DNA of 5,937 nucleotides. It comes from Oscillospiraceae bacterium. GTDB taxonomy: Bacteria > Bacillota > Clostridia > Oscillospirales > Ruminococcaceae. The stretch covers positions 1 through 5,937 of the forward strand of contig JAISLG010000070.1 in the NCBI GenBank assembly GCA_031260615.1. The letters run 5' to 3'. A program made the translations under genes and the position numbers. Of this stretch, positions 4,770-5,937 are shown piece by piece. Each line of letters begins with the position of its first letter. Positions within the stretch are counted from its first letter, which is position 1. The notes under the pieces are model-generated. The model saw only the letters and a program-made list of their open reading frames with translations, did not search any database and was not told the origin of the DNA.

Positions 4770-5937
4770 TTGCGCCCCCGTCGTCGCCTTCGGTGGTGTC
4801 AGTATCGGTGTCAGTATCGGTGTCGGTATCGGTGTCGGTATCGGTATCAGTATCAGTATCGGTGTCAGTGTCAATGTCTATATCGTCTGCCGTTTCGTCA
4901 TCTGTTTCGTCAGCCAAATCCTCATCTGTGAGGGAGAGTTGTTCTGTTTCGCCGCTGTCGTGGTCGGTTAGTGCAATTCCCGCGACTTTCACGCCCTCCC
5001 CATTCAAGCGCATTACACGGACACCCTTGACGGCGCGCCCCGTTTTAACGGGGATGTCCGCCGCATATATGCGGATAACAATGCCGTTTGTGCTGATAAA
5101 GAGTATATCAGTGTTTTCCGCATCGTCTATTATTGATACCGCCGCAACGCCGCCGCGCTCGTTATCGGGGCGGTAGTTGATAAGCCCCTTGGCGCCGCGC
5201 CCTTTGACGGGGTATTTATCCGCCGATACAATCTTCGCGTATCCGTTTTCGGACACGGTGAGGATATACGCTTCGTTGGAGAGTATCTCACACGCACCGA
5301 TTATCTCATCACCCTCGGCAAGCCGCATACCGCGTACTCCGCTTGCAGTACGCCCCATTTTCCGTATCGCGCCCGACTCAAACCGAACGGAACGCCCATT
5401 CATACTCGCCGCAAAGAACGTACCCTTGCCCTCGCTGATAAACGCCGCGCGTATCTCATCACCCTCTTTCACGCCGATTGCGCGTAAGGGTTTTCTGCTT
5501 CGTATATTCTTAAACAAGTCGAGTGCGACTTTTTTGATAATGCCGTTTTTGGTTACGCATAGGAAGAATTTGTCAGCGGAGAAGTCCGCCGTTTCTGTAA
5601 TGGCGACTATTTTTTCGCCCTCGGTAAGGCTAAGCAAGTTTACGATATTCACGCCGCGTGATTGCTTGCTACCGTCAGGTATCTCATACCCTTTTAACTT
5701 ATACATATTCCCCAGGTTGGTGAGGAACAGTACATTATCGTGTGTGGACACAGAGAGTATCCGCGCGGCAACGTCCTCGTCACGCCGCTTGGCACTCGAA
5801 ACGCCGCGACCGCCCCTACGTTGCGCCTTGTATTCCTCGGCATTGCGGCGGTTGATGTAACCCATATTGGTATAGGTTACGATAATATCCTCAACGGGTA
5901 TCAAGTCCTCGATTTCGACTTCACCCGGCATATCTTC
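4762..5937 (-). CDS. gyrA: DNA gyrase subunit A, C-terminal domain (5' end outside window)
   Basis: The frame is open to the right edge, so only the last 391 codons are visible; the ATG at 5931 is internal. GyrA is the subunit of gyrase that cuts and wraps DNA; the visible part is the beta-pinwheel that wraps DNA for negative supercoiling. Counting from the Met at 5931, the stretch starts in EIEDLIPVEDI, then GYINR, and the GyrA box QRRGGRG at 37-43 (usual QRRGGKG), which marks gyrase rather than topoisomerase IV. Pinwheel blades repeat at about 58-110, 121-162, 171-212, 222-265 and 275-320, each with a T/SxNG-type turn. From about 323 the protein becomes an acidic tail with 13 Asp-Thr dipeptides (354-379), ending TEGDDGGANE. 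In E. coli an acidic GyrA tail modulates wrapping; a pure Asp-Thr run is unusual. The stop TAA at 4764-4762 lies inside the start of the next gene. Confidence 0.96.
   Translation of the reverse strand, partial: EDMPGEVEIEDLIPVEDIIVTYTNMGYINRRNAEEYKAQRRGGRGVSSAKRRDEDVAARILSVSTHDNVLFLTNLGNMYKLKGYEIPDGSKQSRGVNIVNLLSLTEGEKIVAITETADFSADKFFLCVTKNGIIKKVALDLFKNIRSRKPLRAIGVKEGDEIRAAFISEGKGTFFAASMNGRSVRFESGAIRKMGRTASGVRGMRLAEGDEIIGACEILSNEAYILTVSENGYAKIVSADKYPVKGRGAKGLINYRPDNERGGVAAVSIIDDAENTDILFISTNGIVIRIYAADIPVKTGRAVKGVRVMRLNGEGVKVAGIALTDHDSGETEQLSLTDEDLADETDDETADDIDIDTDTDTDTDTDTDTDTDTDTDTDTDTTEGDDGGANE
4795..4884 (-). repeat. Hexanucleotide tandem repeat coding the (Asp-Thr)13 tail of GyrA
   Basis: Fifteen hexamer units lie in register. 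Thirteen (4795-4872) encode Asp-Thr and two at the promoter-proximal end (4873-4884) encode Asp-Ile. Coding-strand units are GACACC (5), GATACT (4), GATACC (3) and GACACT (1). A 12-bp superunit is also visible, with two copies each of two variants at 4795-4818 and 4819-4842. Synonymous differences show the array is not freshly made throughout. Gain or loss of units leaves both gyrA and the overlapping downstream frame intact. Confidence 0.92.

Noticed and set aside
4770..4874. N-terminal extension of the S41-like protein from an ATG at 4874
   Set aside because: The extra 35 residues are an alternative-frame reading of the gyrA repeat. The ATG at 4769 directly precedes a typical basic plus hydrophobic anchor.
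4727..5176. Plus-strand frame with a long Val-Ser repeat
   Set aside because: The Val-Ser run is the reverse reading of the gyrA Asp-Thr hexamers; the rest is antisense to GyrA.
5177..5860. 227-codon open frame on the plus strand opposite gyrA
   Set aside because: Antisense to the conserved GyrA pinwheel, with no recognisable motifs.

Overview
The window looks like a chromosomal segment from an anaerobic Firmicute of the class Clostridia, most likely a gut or rumen member of the Oscillospirales/Ruminococcus type. This is an inference. It rests on a dockerin-bearing extracellular protein (a cellulosome-type module), GreA and gyrase sequences of Gram-positive type, strong GGAGG ribosome binding sites, and a TTG start codon fixed by its Shine-Dalgarno sequence. 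No species can be named from the sequence alone.

Layout. The left end (2-787, plus strand) holds the 3' part of a gene for a secreted protein. It has a long Thr/Asp/Pro-rich linker followed by a C-terminal dockerin whose second calcium loop is degenerate. A strong hairpin at 792-822 separates it from everything else. All remaining genes are on the minus strand and read right to left: the C-terminal part of gyrA (cut by the right edge), a membrane-anchored S41/PDZ protease-like protein that overlaps the gyrA stop by 8 nt, then after an 88-nt gap greA, a thiamine-pyrophosphokinase-like gene, and a citrate synthase gene with a TTG start. The last three are 10 and 30 nt apart and are probably one transcript, converging on the dockerin gene at the shared hairpin. 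No stretch over 300 bases lacks a gene, and I saw no RNA gene, CRISPR array or insertion sequence.

How the genes fit together. gyrA, greA and citrate synthase are housekeeping functions (DNA supercoiling, rescue of stalled transcription, entry of acetyl-CoA into citrate and glutamate synthesis), with no evident shared pathway. The unusual parts are inside the genes. The S41 homologue has Gly where the catalytic Ser should be, although the Lys is kept, so it is probably a pseudo-protease. GyrA ends in an acidic tail containing 13 consecutive Asp-Thr dipeptides, encoded by a hexanucleotide repeat. The TPK-like protein has lost part of its family signature. The dockerin keeps only one good calcium site. 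I found no clear new multi-gene system; the best leads are the gyrA/pseudo-S41 pair and the GyrA tail.
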